Below the pieces are notes generated by a model, which searched no databases, was not told where the DNA came from, and saw only the letters and a program-made list of their open reading frames with translations. 64,000 nt of DNA from an uncultured Fusobacterium sp. (GTDB lineage Bacteria > Fusobacteriota > Fusobacteriia > Fusobacteriales > Fusobacteriaceae), in assembly GCA_900541465.1 (NCBI GenBank), contig UQJY01000004.1, positions 1-64,000 on the forward strand, written 5' to 3'. Below are positions 25,821 to 34,194 of the stretch, piece after piece (position 1 is the stretch's first letter; each line of letters starts with the position of its first letter). A program made the position numbers and the translations under genes.

Positions 25821-26468
25821 TTAAAGATATTTTTTATAAAAAGCAGGGGCAGCAGATATGGAAAAAATAAAAATATTTTTAGGTTTTCCTGTGTTTTCCA
25901 ATGCCTTTATCATCTCTTCAACAGTTGTTCCAGTGGTAATTATATCATCAATAATAAGAATATTTTTATTTTCAGCTAAAAATTCACATCTGAAAACAGA
26001 TTTTATATTTATTTTTCTTAAATTTTTTTCTGAGAGCCTGTGCATAGGAAGAGTATCTTTTTCCCTCACAGCTTTTTTATAATCTATTCCTATTTCATCA
26101 AGAATAAATTCAACCTGATTAAATCCCCTTTCAAGAACTTTCTCTCTGCTTGCAGGGACAGGAACAACAATATCAATTTTATTTTCTCTTATTATTTTTT
26201 TCAAATCTTCTTCTATAATCCTGCTTATAAAAACACCAATTTCTTTTCTTCCGTTAAGTTTATAATCTATTATCAAGTTTCTTATATCATTTTTGTATTC
26301 AAAAAGATAATATATATTTTTTCTCACATGGAGATTTTTCTGCTTTTCTATTTTCTCTCTGCATTTTCTGCAAAGATATATCTCATCTTCCTCAACTTCT
26401 TTTTTACACAGGGAACATTTTGAACTGAAAAAAAATTTCCTAAGGATTTGGCTCGGTCTTAGGCTCAA
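25821..26468 (-). CDS. comF: ComF-family phosphoribosyltransferase-like protein
   Basis: A 215-residue protein with two CxxC pairs near residues 18-37 (CSLC and CRKC, a zinc finger) followed by a type I PRTase domain. The PRPP-loop motif is ILIIDDIITTGTT at about 171-183, and ERGFNQVE is a ComF signature. In naturally competent bacteria ComF is needed for DNA uptake; elsewhere its role is unsettled. The ATG at 26468 overlaps the preceding zinc-ribbon gene by 29 nt, so the two are translationally coupled. It is last in the rluD-rnhB-yraN operon. Confidence 0.88.
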   Translation of the reverse strand: MSLRPSQILRKFFFSSKCSLCKKEVEEDEIYLCRKCREKIEKQKNLHVRKNIYYLFEYKNDIRNLIIDYKLNGRKEIGVFISRIIEEDLKKIIRENKIDIVVPVPASREKVLERGFNQVEFILDEIGIDYKKAVREKDTLPMHRLSEKNLRKINIKSVFRCEFLAENKNILIIDDIITTGTTVEEMIKALENTGKPKNIFIFSISAAPAFYKKYL

Positions 26469-26661
26469 ATGAATTTTCCTTTTTCTTATCTTTATTCAAA
26501 ATTTTGGCAGAATACATCTCTGTATATCCGCACTCAGCACAAATTTTAAGATAGTATGTCCCCATTTCAATTTTAAGCCCTGCTTCCTTTTCTGGAAGAA
26601 TGGCTGTTCTCACATAATATTTTTCACAACCGCATTTAAGGCACTTAAAATCCAATTTCAT
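26440..26661 (-). CDS. Small zinc-ribbon protein
   Basis: A 73-residue protein with KCLKCGC near the N-terminus and ICAECGY in the middle, a four-Cys zinc ribbon; the tail is charged. It overlaps yraN by 17 nt and comF by 29 nt, so it is a genuine operon member. A GTG one codon earlier (26664) could also start it. I do not recognise a functional family beyond predicted nucleic-acid-binding zinc ribbons. Confidence 0.75.
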   Translation of the reverse strand: MKLDFKCLKCGCEKYYVRTAILPEKEAGLKIEMGTYYLKICAECGYTEMYSAKILNKDKKKENSFEPKTEPNP

Positions 26662-27013
26662 CACCCCATATTATGTTTCGTATCCAACGGCTTGGAGTTT
26701 TTCCCCTGCCGTTAAATATTACAGCATCAAATCTTATGTCATAATCAAAATATCTTTTTTCCAAAAGAAATTTTTGAGCAGTAAAATACATTCTTCTCTT
26801 TTTTTTAAAATCTATTGCATATTCACCGCTTCCAAAAATATCAGTGGTTCTCTGCTTCACTTCAACAAAGATTATCCTGTTTCCTTTCTTCATTATGAGG
26901 TCAATCTCTCCATATTTTGAAAAATAATTTTGTGCAAGGAGAATATAGCCTTTTGATTTTAAAAACTCGGCAGCATAATTTTCAAAAACAGCTCCCTGTT
27001 CTCTTTTATTCAT
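26645..27013 (-). CDS. yraN: YraN family (UPF0102) putative endonuclease
   Basis: A 122-residue protein of the UPF0102 family. The nuclease-like core is GEIDLIMKKG followed by IIFVEVKQR (Asp and Glu-x-Lys of a PD-(D/E)XK fold). yraN is commonly next to rnhB, and here its ATG overlaps the rnhB stop by 8 nt. Its biochemical role is not established; a Holliday-junction-type nuclease fold is the family inference. Confidence 0.9.
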   Translation of the reverse strand: MNKREQGAVFENYAAEFLKSKGYILLAQNYFSKYGEIDLIMKKGNRIIFVEVKQRTTDIFGSGEYAIDFKKKRRMYFTAQKFLLEKRYFDYDIRFDAVIFNGRGKTPSRWIRNIIWGDEIGF

Positions 27014-27623
27014 CAGCTGAATCCTTCTTTAAAATCTTTTTCAAAAAAGTTTTTCTGTGAATTGGAAGAGGACCTTTTTCTAGAAGAATTTCTCTGTGAA
27101 GTTTTGTTCCATACCCTTTGTGTTTTTCAAAAAAGTATTCAGGATATTCTCTCGCATTTATCATCATTATTCTGTCTCTTGTAACTTTTGCAATTATTGA
27201 AGCGGCAGCTATTGAAAGACTTTTTGCATCACCTTTTACCACTGCTTCCTGTTCTCCTTCATAGCCTTTTATAAGTTTATTTCCGTCAACTAAAACTTTT
27301 GTAAATTCAATCTCATCTTTTTTTATATCTTCCAAGGCTCTTTTCATAGCAAGAAAGGTTGCATTTAAAATATTTACTTCATCTATTTCTTCAACTGTTG
27401 CAAGCCCAACTCCCACATGACAGTATGCTATAATTTTATCAAAAAGCATCTCTCTTTTTTTCTCAGATAATTTTTTAGAGTCATTTATCTCTTCAAAAAA
27501 ATCATGATATTCATTTATTTTTACAGCAGCAGCTACAACAGGACCTGCAAGAGGACCACGTCCCGCTTCGTCAACTCCTACAATATTTCCTTTTTCCATA
27601 TCAAAATCATATAATTCTTTCAT
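27006..27623 (-). CDS. rnhB: Ribonuclease HII
   Basis: A 205-residue RNase HII, which nicks 5' to single ribonucleotides in DNA and removes RNA from hybrids. The active-site motif GVDEAGRGPLAGPV (Asp and Glu at about 17-18) is intact, with a further Asp in KVLVDGN and a late DRIMM region. Its ATG overlaps the rluD stop (TAATG), indicating coupling in a rluD-rnhB-yraN-Zn ribbon-comF operon. Confidence 0.96.
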   Translation of the reverse strand: MKELYDFDMEKGNIVGVDEAGRGPLAGPVVAAAVKINEYHDFFEEINDSKKLSEKKREMLFDKIIAYCHVGVGLATVEEIDEVNILNATFLAMKRALEDIKKDEIEFTKVLVDGNKLIKGYEGEQEAVVKGDAKSLSIAAASIIAKVTRDRIMMINAREYPEYFFEKHKGYGTKLHREILLEKGPLPIHRKTFLKKILKKDSADE

Positions 27624-28564
27624 TATTCTTCACCAATCTTCATTATTTTTTCTCTGTCAAATTTTAATTTTTTAATAATATTTTCAAAATCTTCTGGAAG
27701 TTTTCCAACAACTTTTATATTTTCTTTTGTTATCGGGTGAATAAATTCTAATTTATAAGCATGGAGCATCTGTCTTGCTGCAAGTTTTGAGGGAGTTCCA
27801 TATGTACTGTCCCCTAAAATAGGGTGGTTTAAAAATTTCATATGCACCCTTATCTGATGTGTTCTTCCTGTTTCAATATTTACTTTTAAAAGAGAAAAAT
27901 CCTGCACCTCATCAAGAACTTCATAATTTGTTACAGCTGTTTTTCCGTTTATTTCTACAACTGCCATTCTCTTTCTTTCAAAAGAATCACGGCCGATAAG
28001 ATTTTCTATTCTTCCAGATTTCTGGCTGAAATTTCCTTTACACACAGCCAAATATGTTTTTTTCATATTTTTACTCTGAAACATCTCAACAAGTTTTTCA
28101 TGAGCCTCGTTTGTTTTTGCAATTATGATAAGCCCGCTTGTATCTTTATCAAGTCTGTGAACTATCCCCGGTCTTGTAATATCTTCTGGATTTGAAAGAT
28201 TTTTAAAATTATATAAAAGTGCATTTACTAAAGTTCCGCTGTAAATGTTTTGTGCCGGATGAACTGTCATATCACTTGGTTTATTTATTACTGCAATATG
28301 TTCATCTTCATACACAATATCAAGAGGAATATTTTCTGGTTTTATTTCTGGAGTTTCCTCTTCTGGTATCTCCACTTGAAATACTTCATTTCCTTTTAAT
28401 TTCGTTCCAACTTTTTTTATCTCTTTTCCATTCAATTTTACAAATCCGTCTTCTATTAATTTCTGAACAGAAGCTCTGCTCATATTTTCAATTTTGCTCT
28501 GCAGAAAAACATCAAGTCTTTTTCCTTTAAATGTTTCGTCAGCAGAAAATTTTAATTCTTCCAT
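27623..28564 (-). CDS. RluA/RluD-family pseudouridine synthase
   Basis: A 313-residue enzyme with an S4 RNA-binding domain (about residues 12-75) and a pseudouridine synthase domain. The catalytic motif GIVHRLDKDTSGLI has the nucleophilic Asp, and ETGRTHQIRVH is also present. Such enzymes isomerise uridines in 23S rRNA; the RluD-like length and domain order suggest helix 69 sites, but the exact target is not proven. First gene of a tight five-gene operon. Confidence 0.93.
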   Translation of the reverse strand: MEELKFSADETFKGKRLDVFLQSKIENMSRASVQKLIEDGFVKLNGKEIKKVGTKLKGNEVFQVEIPEEETPEIKPENIPLDIVYEDEHIAVINKPSDMTVHPAQNIYSGTLVNALLYNFKNLSNPEDITRPGIVHRLDKDTSGLIIIAKTNEAHEKLVEMFQSKNMKKTYLAVCKGNFSQKSGRIENLIGRDSFERKRMAVVEINGKTAVTNYEVLDEVQDFSLLKVNIETGRTHQIRVHMKFLNHPILGDSTYGTPSKLAARQMLHAYKLEFIHPITKENIKVVGKLPEDFENIIKKLKFDREKIMKIGEE

Positions 28565-28634
28565 AAAATACCCCGCAATATACTTTCTATAATAATTATA
28601 TCACATTCGTCACATAAATTTAAAATCAAAATAA

Positions 28635-28666
28635 TTGACATAGTGTTTCAAAAATGTTACTATAAT
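28635..28666 (+). promoter_or_regulatory. Promoter of the lysine-riboswitch transcript
   Basis: TTGACA at 28635-28640 with TACTAT at a 17-nt spacing (28658-28663), overlapping TATAAT at 28661-28666. Confidence 0.65.
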
Positions 28667-28690
28667 CTGTACGAACAATGAAATATTTAT

Positions 28691-28860
28691 TTAGGTAGAG
28701 GTTGCGGAAAACATTATTAAGCTGAAACAGCATGACAAAGCATTGAAGTCAGCCCAAAGGGAATTCCGCCGAAAGATTTAATTTGTCAGGTTAAAGTCTT
28801 GGGCATATGGAAAATATCTGTATGACTGACATTGATTTAAAATCAATGTAGAGCTATCAA
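28691..28860 (+). ncRNA. Lysine riboswitch (L box)
   Basis: Conserved L-box blocks in order: TAGAGGTTGCG at 28695-28705, AAGGGAATTCCGCCGAAAG near 28757-28776, GGTTAAAGTCTTGGGC near 28790-28804, GTATGACTGACATTG, and GTAGAGCTATCAA at the 3' end. TTAGGTAG and CTATCAA form P1. It precedes an NhaC-family transporter, the known arrangement for LysW-type lysine permeases. A terminator at 28896-28928 provides the likely on/off output. The 28565-28977 gap is accounted for by promoter, riboswitch and terminator. Confidence 0.92.
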
Positions 28861-28895
28861 TTTTATCATATATAATTTGATATTATGAACTACGT

Positions 28896-28928
28896 CTGCC
28901 ATGAAAAAATCCCATGGCAGTTTTTTTT
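28896..28928 (+). terminator. Terminator of the lysine riboswitch
   Basis: Perfect 8-bp stem CTGCCATG / CATGGCAG (28896-28903, 28913-28920) followed by eight T, 50 nt before the transporter start; attenuates when lysine is bound, by analogy with known L boxes. Confidence 0.88.
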
Positions 28929-28977
28929 ACCTAAAATTCATTGTTATTAATTTTTTAGGGAGGATTGATTTAAAAAA

Positions 28978-30507
28978 ATGAATGAAAATTTAAAAGAGAG
29001 AAGGAGCTGGTTTGTTGAACTTTTAAAACTTTCTCCTGTTGTTATTCTTGGAGTTCTTATGGTTGGAGTCGGGCTTGATGTTTTGGTTGCAGCACCTATT
29101 GCTGTAATATTTGCAGCGATTGTTGCCTGCATCACTGAAAAATTCAGTTTCCAAAAAATCGTTGACTCTGCTGTTGACAGTGTAAAAGAAATTCAGCTTG
29201 TATTTTTTATTCTTATGCTTGCTTATGCTATGGCTGAAGCTTTTATGGCAACAGGAGTGGGAGCTTCTATTATAATAATGTCTCTTAATTTCGGGCTTAC
29301 TGCAAAAACTATAGCTGTTACAGGAATTATTGTAACAAGTATTCTTTCTGTTGCAATCGGAAGTTCTTGGGGAACTTTTGCAGCCTGTGCCCCTGTATTT
29401 TTATGGCTTAATCATATTGTAGGCGGAAATATTGTTCTTACTACTGCTGCTATTGCAGGGGGAGCATGTTTTGGAGATAACATCGGTCTTATTTCCGATA
29501 CAACTGTTGTAAGTTCAGGAATTCAAAAGGTTGAAGTTATTGACAGAATAAAACACCAAGGTGTATGGTCCCTTTCATGTCTTGTTTTAAGTATTATTAC
29601 TTTCTACGGAGTTTCTGTTTTTATGGGGCTTCCAAATACTGTAGGAAGTGCTAGTGAAGCTATAAATAATATTCCTCAGTCTGTATGGTCTGCCCTTGCA
29701 GCAGAAAGAGAATCAGCTGTGACACTTTTAAGACAGGTACAAAGCGGTATACCTGCTTATATGGGAGTTCCTCTGTTTCTTGTTCTCCTTGCTGCTATAA
29801 AAGGACTTCCAACATTATTATGTCTGTTCCTTGGAATTGTTTCATCTCTTGTTTTCGGAATTTTTGCAGGAACTGTAACAATAACTCCTGAAGCTGCAGA
29901 AGCTGCTGCTCTTGCTGGAAAAAGTGCAATAGATTTAAAAGGATTTATTGGTCTTGTTTATACAGGATTTGAAGGAGCAGGTTCCTGGGTTATAGTTATG
30001 ATGATGTGGATTGCTGCTTTCGGAGGAATTATGGGAAGCATGAACGCTTTTGAACCTCTTTCAAGGCTTGTAAAATCTCTTGCAAAAAATGTCAGACAGC
30101 TTATGTTCTACAACGGAGTATTTTCTATTTTAGGAAATATTGCTCTTGCTGACGAAATGGCACAGATTGTTACAATAGGACCTATCATCAGAAATCTTGT
30201 TGATGAAAATGTTGAAGGAGATGAAAAAGCAGTATACAAATTAAAACTTAGAAATGCTCTTTTCAGTGATGCTCTTGGAGTTTTTGGTTCTCAGCTTATT
30301 CCATGGCATGTTTATATAGGTTTCTATATAGGAATTGCAAAAGTTGTATATCCTCTTTATGATTTTTCTCCAATGGATATTATAAAATATAATTTCCTTG
30401 CAATGATTTCTGTTTTCTCTGTACTTTTCCTTACTCTTACAGGACTTGACAGATTTATTCCATTGTTTGGACTTACTACTGAACCAAAAGTAAAATTGAA
30501 AAAATAA
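28978..30507 (+). CDS. NhaC-family transporter, probable lysine permease
   Basis: A 509-residue polytopic protein of the NhaC/ArsB-type ion transporter family with about 11-12 membrane segments. ATG 28978 lies 14 nt after GGAGG. NhaC proteins exchange Na+ for H+, but the branch placed behind lysine riboswitches (often called LysW) is thought to import lysine. The riboswitch immediately upstream is the main reason for the lysine assignment. Fusobacteria ferment lysine to butyrate and acetate, which fits. Monocistronic or followed by readthrough into the lipoprotein gene at 30596. Confidence 0.88.
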   Translation: MNENLKERRSWFVELLKLSPVVILGVLMVGVGLDVLVAAPIAVIFAAIVACITEKFSFQKIVDSAVDSVKEIQLVFFILMLAYAMAEAFMATGVGASIIIMSLNFGLTAKTIAVTGIIVTSILSVAIGSSWGTFAACAPVFLWLNHIVGGNIVLTTAAIAGGACFGDNIGLISDTTVVSSGIQKVEVIDRIKHQGVWSLSCLVLSIITFYGVSVFMGLPNTVGSASEAINNIPQSVWSALAAERESAVTLLRQVQSGIPAYMGVPLFLVLLAAIKGLPTLLCLFLGIVSSLVFGIFAGTVTITPEAAEAAALAGKSAIDLKGFIGLVYTGFEGAGSWVIVMMMWIAAFGGIMGSMNAFEPLSRLVKSLAKNVRQLMFYNGVFSILGNIALADEMAQIVTIGPIIRNLVDENVEGDEKAVYKLKLRNALFSDALGVFGSQLIPWHVYIGFYIGIAKVVYPLYDFSPMDIIKYNFLAMISVFSVLFLTLTGLDRFIPLFGLTTEPKVKLKK

Positions 30508-30518
30508 TTTCTTATATG

Positions 30519-30547
30519 TTGACTTTTTTTAATTTTCAAGGTATATC
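30519..30547 (+). promoter_or_regulatory. Promoter of the second glycine-zipper lipoprotein
   Basis: TTGACT (30519-30524), 17-nt spacer, TATATC (30542-30547). The element ACTTTTTTTAATTTT (30522-30536) is shared with the paralogue at 4354-4368. Confidence 0.5.
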
Positions 30548-30595
30548 TAAATATAGAAGCTGTTGTATATTGTAATTATATTTTGGGAGGTAGCC

Positions 30596-30847
30596 ATGAA
30601 AAAATATTTAATTATTTTAGCTTTATCCGCTGTTTTCTTTGCTGGTTGTACAAGAACTGAAAAACATATTGCTGCAGGTGCAGCTGTTGGTGCTGTTGCA
30701 GGACATGCAATAGGAGGAGATACTGGAGCAATTATTGGTGCTGGTGTGGGAGCAGGAACAGGAGCTTATATTGCCAAAGAAAAATATGATGACAAAGATT
30801 ATTATTACAGACATGACAATGGAAGAAGACATAAAAAATACAAATAG
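30596..30847 (+). CDS. Glycine-zipper lipoprotein (paralogue of 4425-4691)
   Basis: An 83-residue lipoprotein starting at ATG 30596, 6 nt after GGGAGG; an upstream in-frame ATG at 30563 lacks such a site. Lipobox FAGC with Cys18, mature start CTRTE, then an Ala/Gly-rich glycine zipper (residues 25-60) and a charged, Tyr/His-rich tail. It is strongly similar to the protein at 4425-4691 throughout the first 60 residues but differs in the tail. Likely an outer-membrane-associated small lipoprotein; function unknown. Confidence 0.82.
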   Translation: MKKYLIILALSAVFFAGCTRTEKHIAAGAAVGAVAGHAIGGDTGAIIGAGVGAGTGAYIAKEKYDDKDYYYRHDNGRRHKKYK

Positions 30848-30861
30848 TTTTAAAAACTTTT

Positions 30862-30904
30862 ATGCACTTTGATTTAAAAAATAAAAATCAAGGTGCATTT
30901 TATT
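30862..30904 (+). terminator. Terminator of the second lipoprotein gene
   Basis: 14-bp stem ATGCACTTTGATTT / AAATCAAGGTGCAT (one G-U) and T-rich tail. Confidence 0.85.
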
Positions 30905-30978
30905 TTCTGTACAATTATATTTTAAATATATTATTTTAAAATATATCATTGATGAATTTTATTAAAATGAAAAAGTTG

Positions 30979-31007
30979 TTGACTTATTAAATATTCTCTT
31001 GTATACT
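30979..31007 (+). promoter_or_regulatory. Promoter of the aminotransferase/P-loop kinase operon
   Basis: TTGACT (30979-30984), 17-nt spacer, TATACT (31002-31007). Confidence 0.75.
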
Positions 31008-31063
31008 TAAGCATATTTGAAAATTTAATCTTTCACAGATTAAAAACAAAGGGGGAGAGTTAC

Positions 31064-32308
31064 TTGATAGCAGAAAGAATGGTTGGGAAATCTCTTGGAA
31101 AAGGAGTTTTTGATATAACAAGAGAAGTTAAAGAAGCTGAAGCTGAATATGGAAAAGAAAATGTTATAAATTCGACAATAGGAACTTTCTACGGTGAAGA
31201 TGAAAATCTTGCAGTTTTAAATACTGTTGAAAAAATATATAAAAACCTTCCTGCAGCAGAACTTTTTGGATATGCTCCAGGAATAAGCGGAAGCAAAGAA
31301 TATAAAGAAGCTATTAAAGAAAATGTTTTCGATATTTATAAATCATCATTTGATAAATCTTTTATTGGTGTGACTGCTACTCCCGGTGGAACAGGAGCAA
31401 TCCATAACACTTTAAAAGCATATATGGACTGCGGTGAGACTGTTCTTCTTCCTGAATTTATGTGGGAAGCTTATAAACATCTTGCTGCTGCAAACGGATT
31501 AAAATTTGATACATATTCTTTATTTGACAGAGACGGATTTAATCTTTCAAGTTTCTCTGAAAAAGTTTTAAAAATGGTAAAAAAACAGCATAAAGTTCTT
31601 GCTGTAATAAATGACCCTTGTCAAAATCCGACAGGTTATTCTCTTTCACTTGAAGAATGGAAATCTGTTGTAGAAATTTTAAAAGAGGCTGCGAAATATG
31701 GAGAAGTAATTCTTCTTGACGATATTGCATATTTAGATTATGATTTCAGAGGAGCTGCAAAATCAAGAGAATATATGACACTTTTTAATGGACTTCCTGA
31801 AAATATTCTTGTGATTATTGCTGCCAGTATGTCAAAATCTTTTACAAGCTACGGTCTTAGAGTGGGAGCACAGGTTGCTGTATCTTCAAGCCCAAAAGTA
31901 ATAGAAGAATTTGATACTGCTTCAACTTTCCTTTGCCGTACAAGCTGGTCTAATACAACAAGAGGGGGAATGAAACTTCTTGCTGAAATTTATGAAAATG
32001 AAAATCTTTTAAAAGAAGTGGAAGATGAACGTGAAGAAAAAATTATTCTTCTTGAAAAACGTGCTGAAATATTTTTAAGAGAAGCGAAAAAAGAGGGGCT
32101 TATTACCTGTCCTTTCAGAAGCGGATTTTTTATTACTATACCACTAAAAGAAAATGCCGCAGAAATCATTGCAGATTTAAAATCAAAAAAAGTCTTTGTT
32201 CTTCCAGTTCTTGGCGGAATGAGAATTGCTCTTTGCAGTGTTCCTTGTAACAAAATAGAAAAATTACCAAAAATTTTAGCTGAATCAATAAAAAAATTTA
32301 ATAAATAA
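31064..32308 (+). CDS. PLP-dependent aminotransferase (class I/II)
   Basis: A 414-residue fold-type I aminotransferase. It begins at TTG 31064, 6 nt behind GGGGGAG; the next in-frame ATG is five codons later with no such site. The PLP lysine is in MSKSFTSYGLRVG, the Asp/Tyr pair in LLDDIAYLDYDF, NDPCQNPTGY binds the cofactor, and a final Arg (MRIAL) would bind the substrate carboxylate. It resembles aspartate/aromatic aminotransferases; the donor is not determinable. It is in an operon with an HprK/PEPCK-like protein 19 nt downstream, which shares the same GGGGGAGA-TTG start arrangement. Confidence 0.86.
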   Translation: MIAERMVGKSLGKGVFDITREVKEAEAEYGKENVINSTIGTFYGEDENLAVLNTVEKIYKNLPAAELFGYAPGISGSKEYKEAIKENVFDIYKSSFDKSFIGVTATPGGTGAIHNTLKAYMDCGETVLLPEFMWEAYKHLAAANGLKFDTYSLFDRDGFNLSSFSEKVLKMVKKQHKVLAVINDPCQNPTGYSLSLEEWKSVVEILKEAAKYGEVILLDDIAYLDYDFRGAAKSREYMTLFNGLPENILVIIAASMSKSFTSYGLRVGAQVAVSSSPKVIEEFDTASTFLCRTSWSNTTRGGMKLLAEIYENENLLKEVEDEREEKIILLEKRAEIFLREAKKEGLITCPFRSGFFITIPLKENAAEIIADLKSKKVFVLPVLGGMRIALCSVPCNKIEKLPKILAESIKKFNK

Positions 32309-32327
32309 ACCTGAGGGGGAGATTTAC

Positions 32328-34052
32328 TTGAAACAAGAATTTTCAATAAACAGAAACAGCATTATGCTTAACTTTACTGCAAAATACTGTACTACATCTG
32401 ACGAACTTTTAAGCAGTGTAGGATTTAGAAAAATACTTAACTCATATGTTTTAAAAATAGCAAAAAAAGATACGGAAGTTTACAGACATCTTAAATCTTT
32501 AGCAGGAGAAGCTGATATTCCTGAAGAAGTAATTCATCTTTTCAAACTTCTTATAGTTTTCGATATAGAAGCTCTTGAAAAACTTGATGAAAGATATATT
32601 GCTTTCTTCAGCAACAGAGAAATTGTAATTGAATTTATTGAAGAACTTTATTCTTACTGGAGACGTTTTGAAAGATATGCAATTATAAGAAACAAAAAAT
32701 TTGAAGCAGGTCTTCAAAATGCAAACTTCTTCAACTCAATGAACAACTTTACAAACCTTGTTCTTACAACTTACAGAAAAATTGAAGAAACTGTTATGGG
32801 TACAAAACACAGAGTATACAGACAGCTTCCTGCAGGAGCAAACCTTGGAATTATTGTAAGCAATGTAAACTGGAATATTCCAAAAGAATATTATGCTCTT
32901 GAAAAAGTAAACTTTATAAACTCTGTAATTTTACAGCCGCCTTTCATTACATATCCAAAACAAAATACAAGAAAAGGTATTTTCAAAGAAGTAAATGAAA
33001 ACCCTATTGAAGGAATGTATCTAAACTCTGAAGACTGGCTTTGCTATCCTGCAAAAGTAGGTTCACTTCTTGCGTTTATCTATTTTAATAAAGACTTTAT
33101 GGCTCAAGGAGTTACTCTTTCAAACTTATTTGAACTTGCCGAAGAAGAAGAATATGCAAACAAAAAACCTGATATTGTTTTTGTATATGGTGCAAGAGAT
33201 TTTGATCCTAAAATGAAAACTCTTTTCTACAATGATAAAATCAATGACATCATGGTTGGATATATAAACTACAGTGAAGATATAGACTATTTCGGATACG
33301 TTAAAAAAATGACACTTACTCTTCATAACTTAAAAATGATTGAACAGGGAGGACTTCCTATTCACGGGGCAATGGTAAATGTTACGATGAAAACTGGAGA
33401 CAGCTTCAACATTGTTATAATGGGAGACAGTGGAGCTGGAAAATCAGAAAGCCTTGAAGCATTCAGAATTTTAAGTGAAGAATATGTAAAAGAAATGAAA
33501 GTTATTTTTGACGACATGGGAGTTTTAAAAATAAAAGATGGAAAAATTCTTGGATACGGAACAGAAATAGGAGCTTTCGTAAGACTTGACGACCTTGATT
33601 CAGGTTATGCTTATAAACAAATGGACAGAAGTATCTTTATGAACCCAAATAAAATAAACTCAAGAATAGTTATTCCTATTTCATCATACAACACAATTAT
33701 GACAGGTTTCCCTGTTGAATACTTCTTATATGCAAACAACTATGAAGAAGGTGCAGAACTTGAATTTTTCAACTCTCCCGAAGAAGCAAAAGAAGTTTTC
33801 GTAGCAGGAAAAAGAATGGCTAAAGGAACTACAAGCGAAAAAGGACTTGTTACTTCTTACTTTGCAAATCCATTTGGTCCTGTACAAAAACAAAAAGAAA
33901 CTGATATTCTTATTGACAAATTCTTCAATAAGATGTATGATGACAAAGTCGTAGTTGGTCAGATAAGAACTATGCTTGGTATAAAAGGAAAAGAACATGA
34001 AGGTCCAATCAAGGCAGCTGAAAAATTATTTAATCTTATCATGAAAAAATAG
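32328..34052 (+). CDS. HPr kinase/PEP carboxykinase-like P-loop protein, unknown substrate
   Basis: A 574-residue protein starting at TTG 32328, 6-7 nt after GAGGGGGAGA. Residues 1-330 are a largely helical region I cannot assign. Residues 340-470 contain a P-loop unit: LPIHGAMV (His346), IVIMGDSGAGKSE (Walker A at 366-374), VIFDDMG (Asp395/396), and NSRIVIPIS (444-452). The GDSGxGKSE loop after a conserved HG, and the following acidic pair, resemble HPr kinase/phosphorylase; the NSRIVIPI segment recalls the nucleotide/PEP region TENTRxSYPI of ATP-dependent PEP carboxykinase. It is neither a canonical HprK (about 310 residues) nor a canonical PckA. It likely transfers or removes phosphate on a metabolite or protein; the partner aminotransferase suggests a link to amino-acid metabolism. 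Function not established. Confidence 0.7.
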   Translation: MKQEFSINRNSIMLNFTAKYCTTSDELLSSVGFRKILNSYVLKIAKKDTEVYRHLKSLAGEADIPEEVIHLFKLLIVFDIEALEKLDERYIAFFSNREIVIEFIEELYSYWRRFERYAIIRNKKFEAGLQNANFFNSMNNFTNLVLTTYRKIEETVMGTKHRVYRQLPAGANLGIIVSNVNWNIPKEYYALEKVNFINSVILQPPFITYPKQNTRKGIFKEVNENPIEGMYLNSEDWLCYPAKVGSLLAFIYFNKDFMAQGVTLSNLFELAEEEEYANKKPDIVFVYGARDFDPKMKTLFYNDKINDIMVGYINYSEDIDYFGYVKKMTLTLHNLKMIEQGGLPIHGAMVNVTMKTGDSFNIVIMGDSGAGKSESLEAFRILSEEYVKEMKVIFDDMGVLKIKDGKILGYGTEIGAFVRLDDLDSGYAYKQMDRSIFMNPNKINSRIVIPISSYNTIMTGFPVEYFLYANNYEEGAELEFFNSPEEAKEVFVAGKRMAKGTTSEKGLVTSYFANPFGPVQKQKETDILIDKFFNKMYDDKVVVGQIRTMLGIKGKEHEGPIKAAEKLFNLIMKK

Positions 34053-34080
34053 CCTTAAATATTAAAATTACATACATACA

Positions 34081-34113
34081 AAAAAGGGAGCGGAAAATTC
34101 TGCTCTCTTTTTT
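34081..34113 (+). terminator. Terminator of the aminotransferase/kinase operon
   Basis: AAAAGGGAGC / GCTCTCTTTT stem with T tail after the stop at 34052. Confidence 0.8.
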
Positions 34114-34136
34114 GTTTTAAAATTATTTTTCATAAA

Positions 34137-34164
34137 TAAAAAACAGGAAGATTTCTCCTCCTGT
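34137..34164 (-). terminator. Terminator of infC-rpmI-rplT
   Basis: Minus strand ACAGGA / TCCTGT stem with a 10-nt loop and TTTTTTA. Confidence 0.8.
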
Positions 34165-34194
34165 CAATTTCTTTACAATTATTTTTACGAATAA

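Noticed and set aside
32328-34052. Annotation as ATP-dependent PEP carboxykinase
   Set aside because: Only the P-loop region resembles PckA/HprK; the N-terminal 330 residues and the Walker A type (GDSGAGKSE) differ from canonical PckA (GLSGTGKTT).
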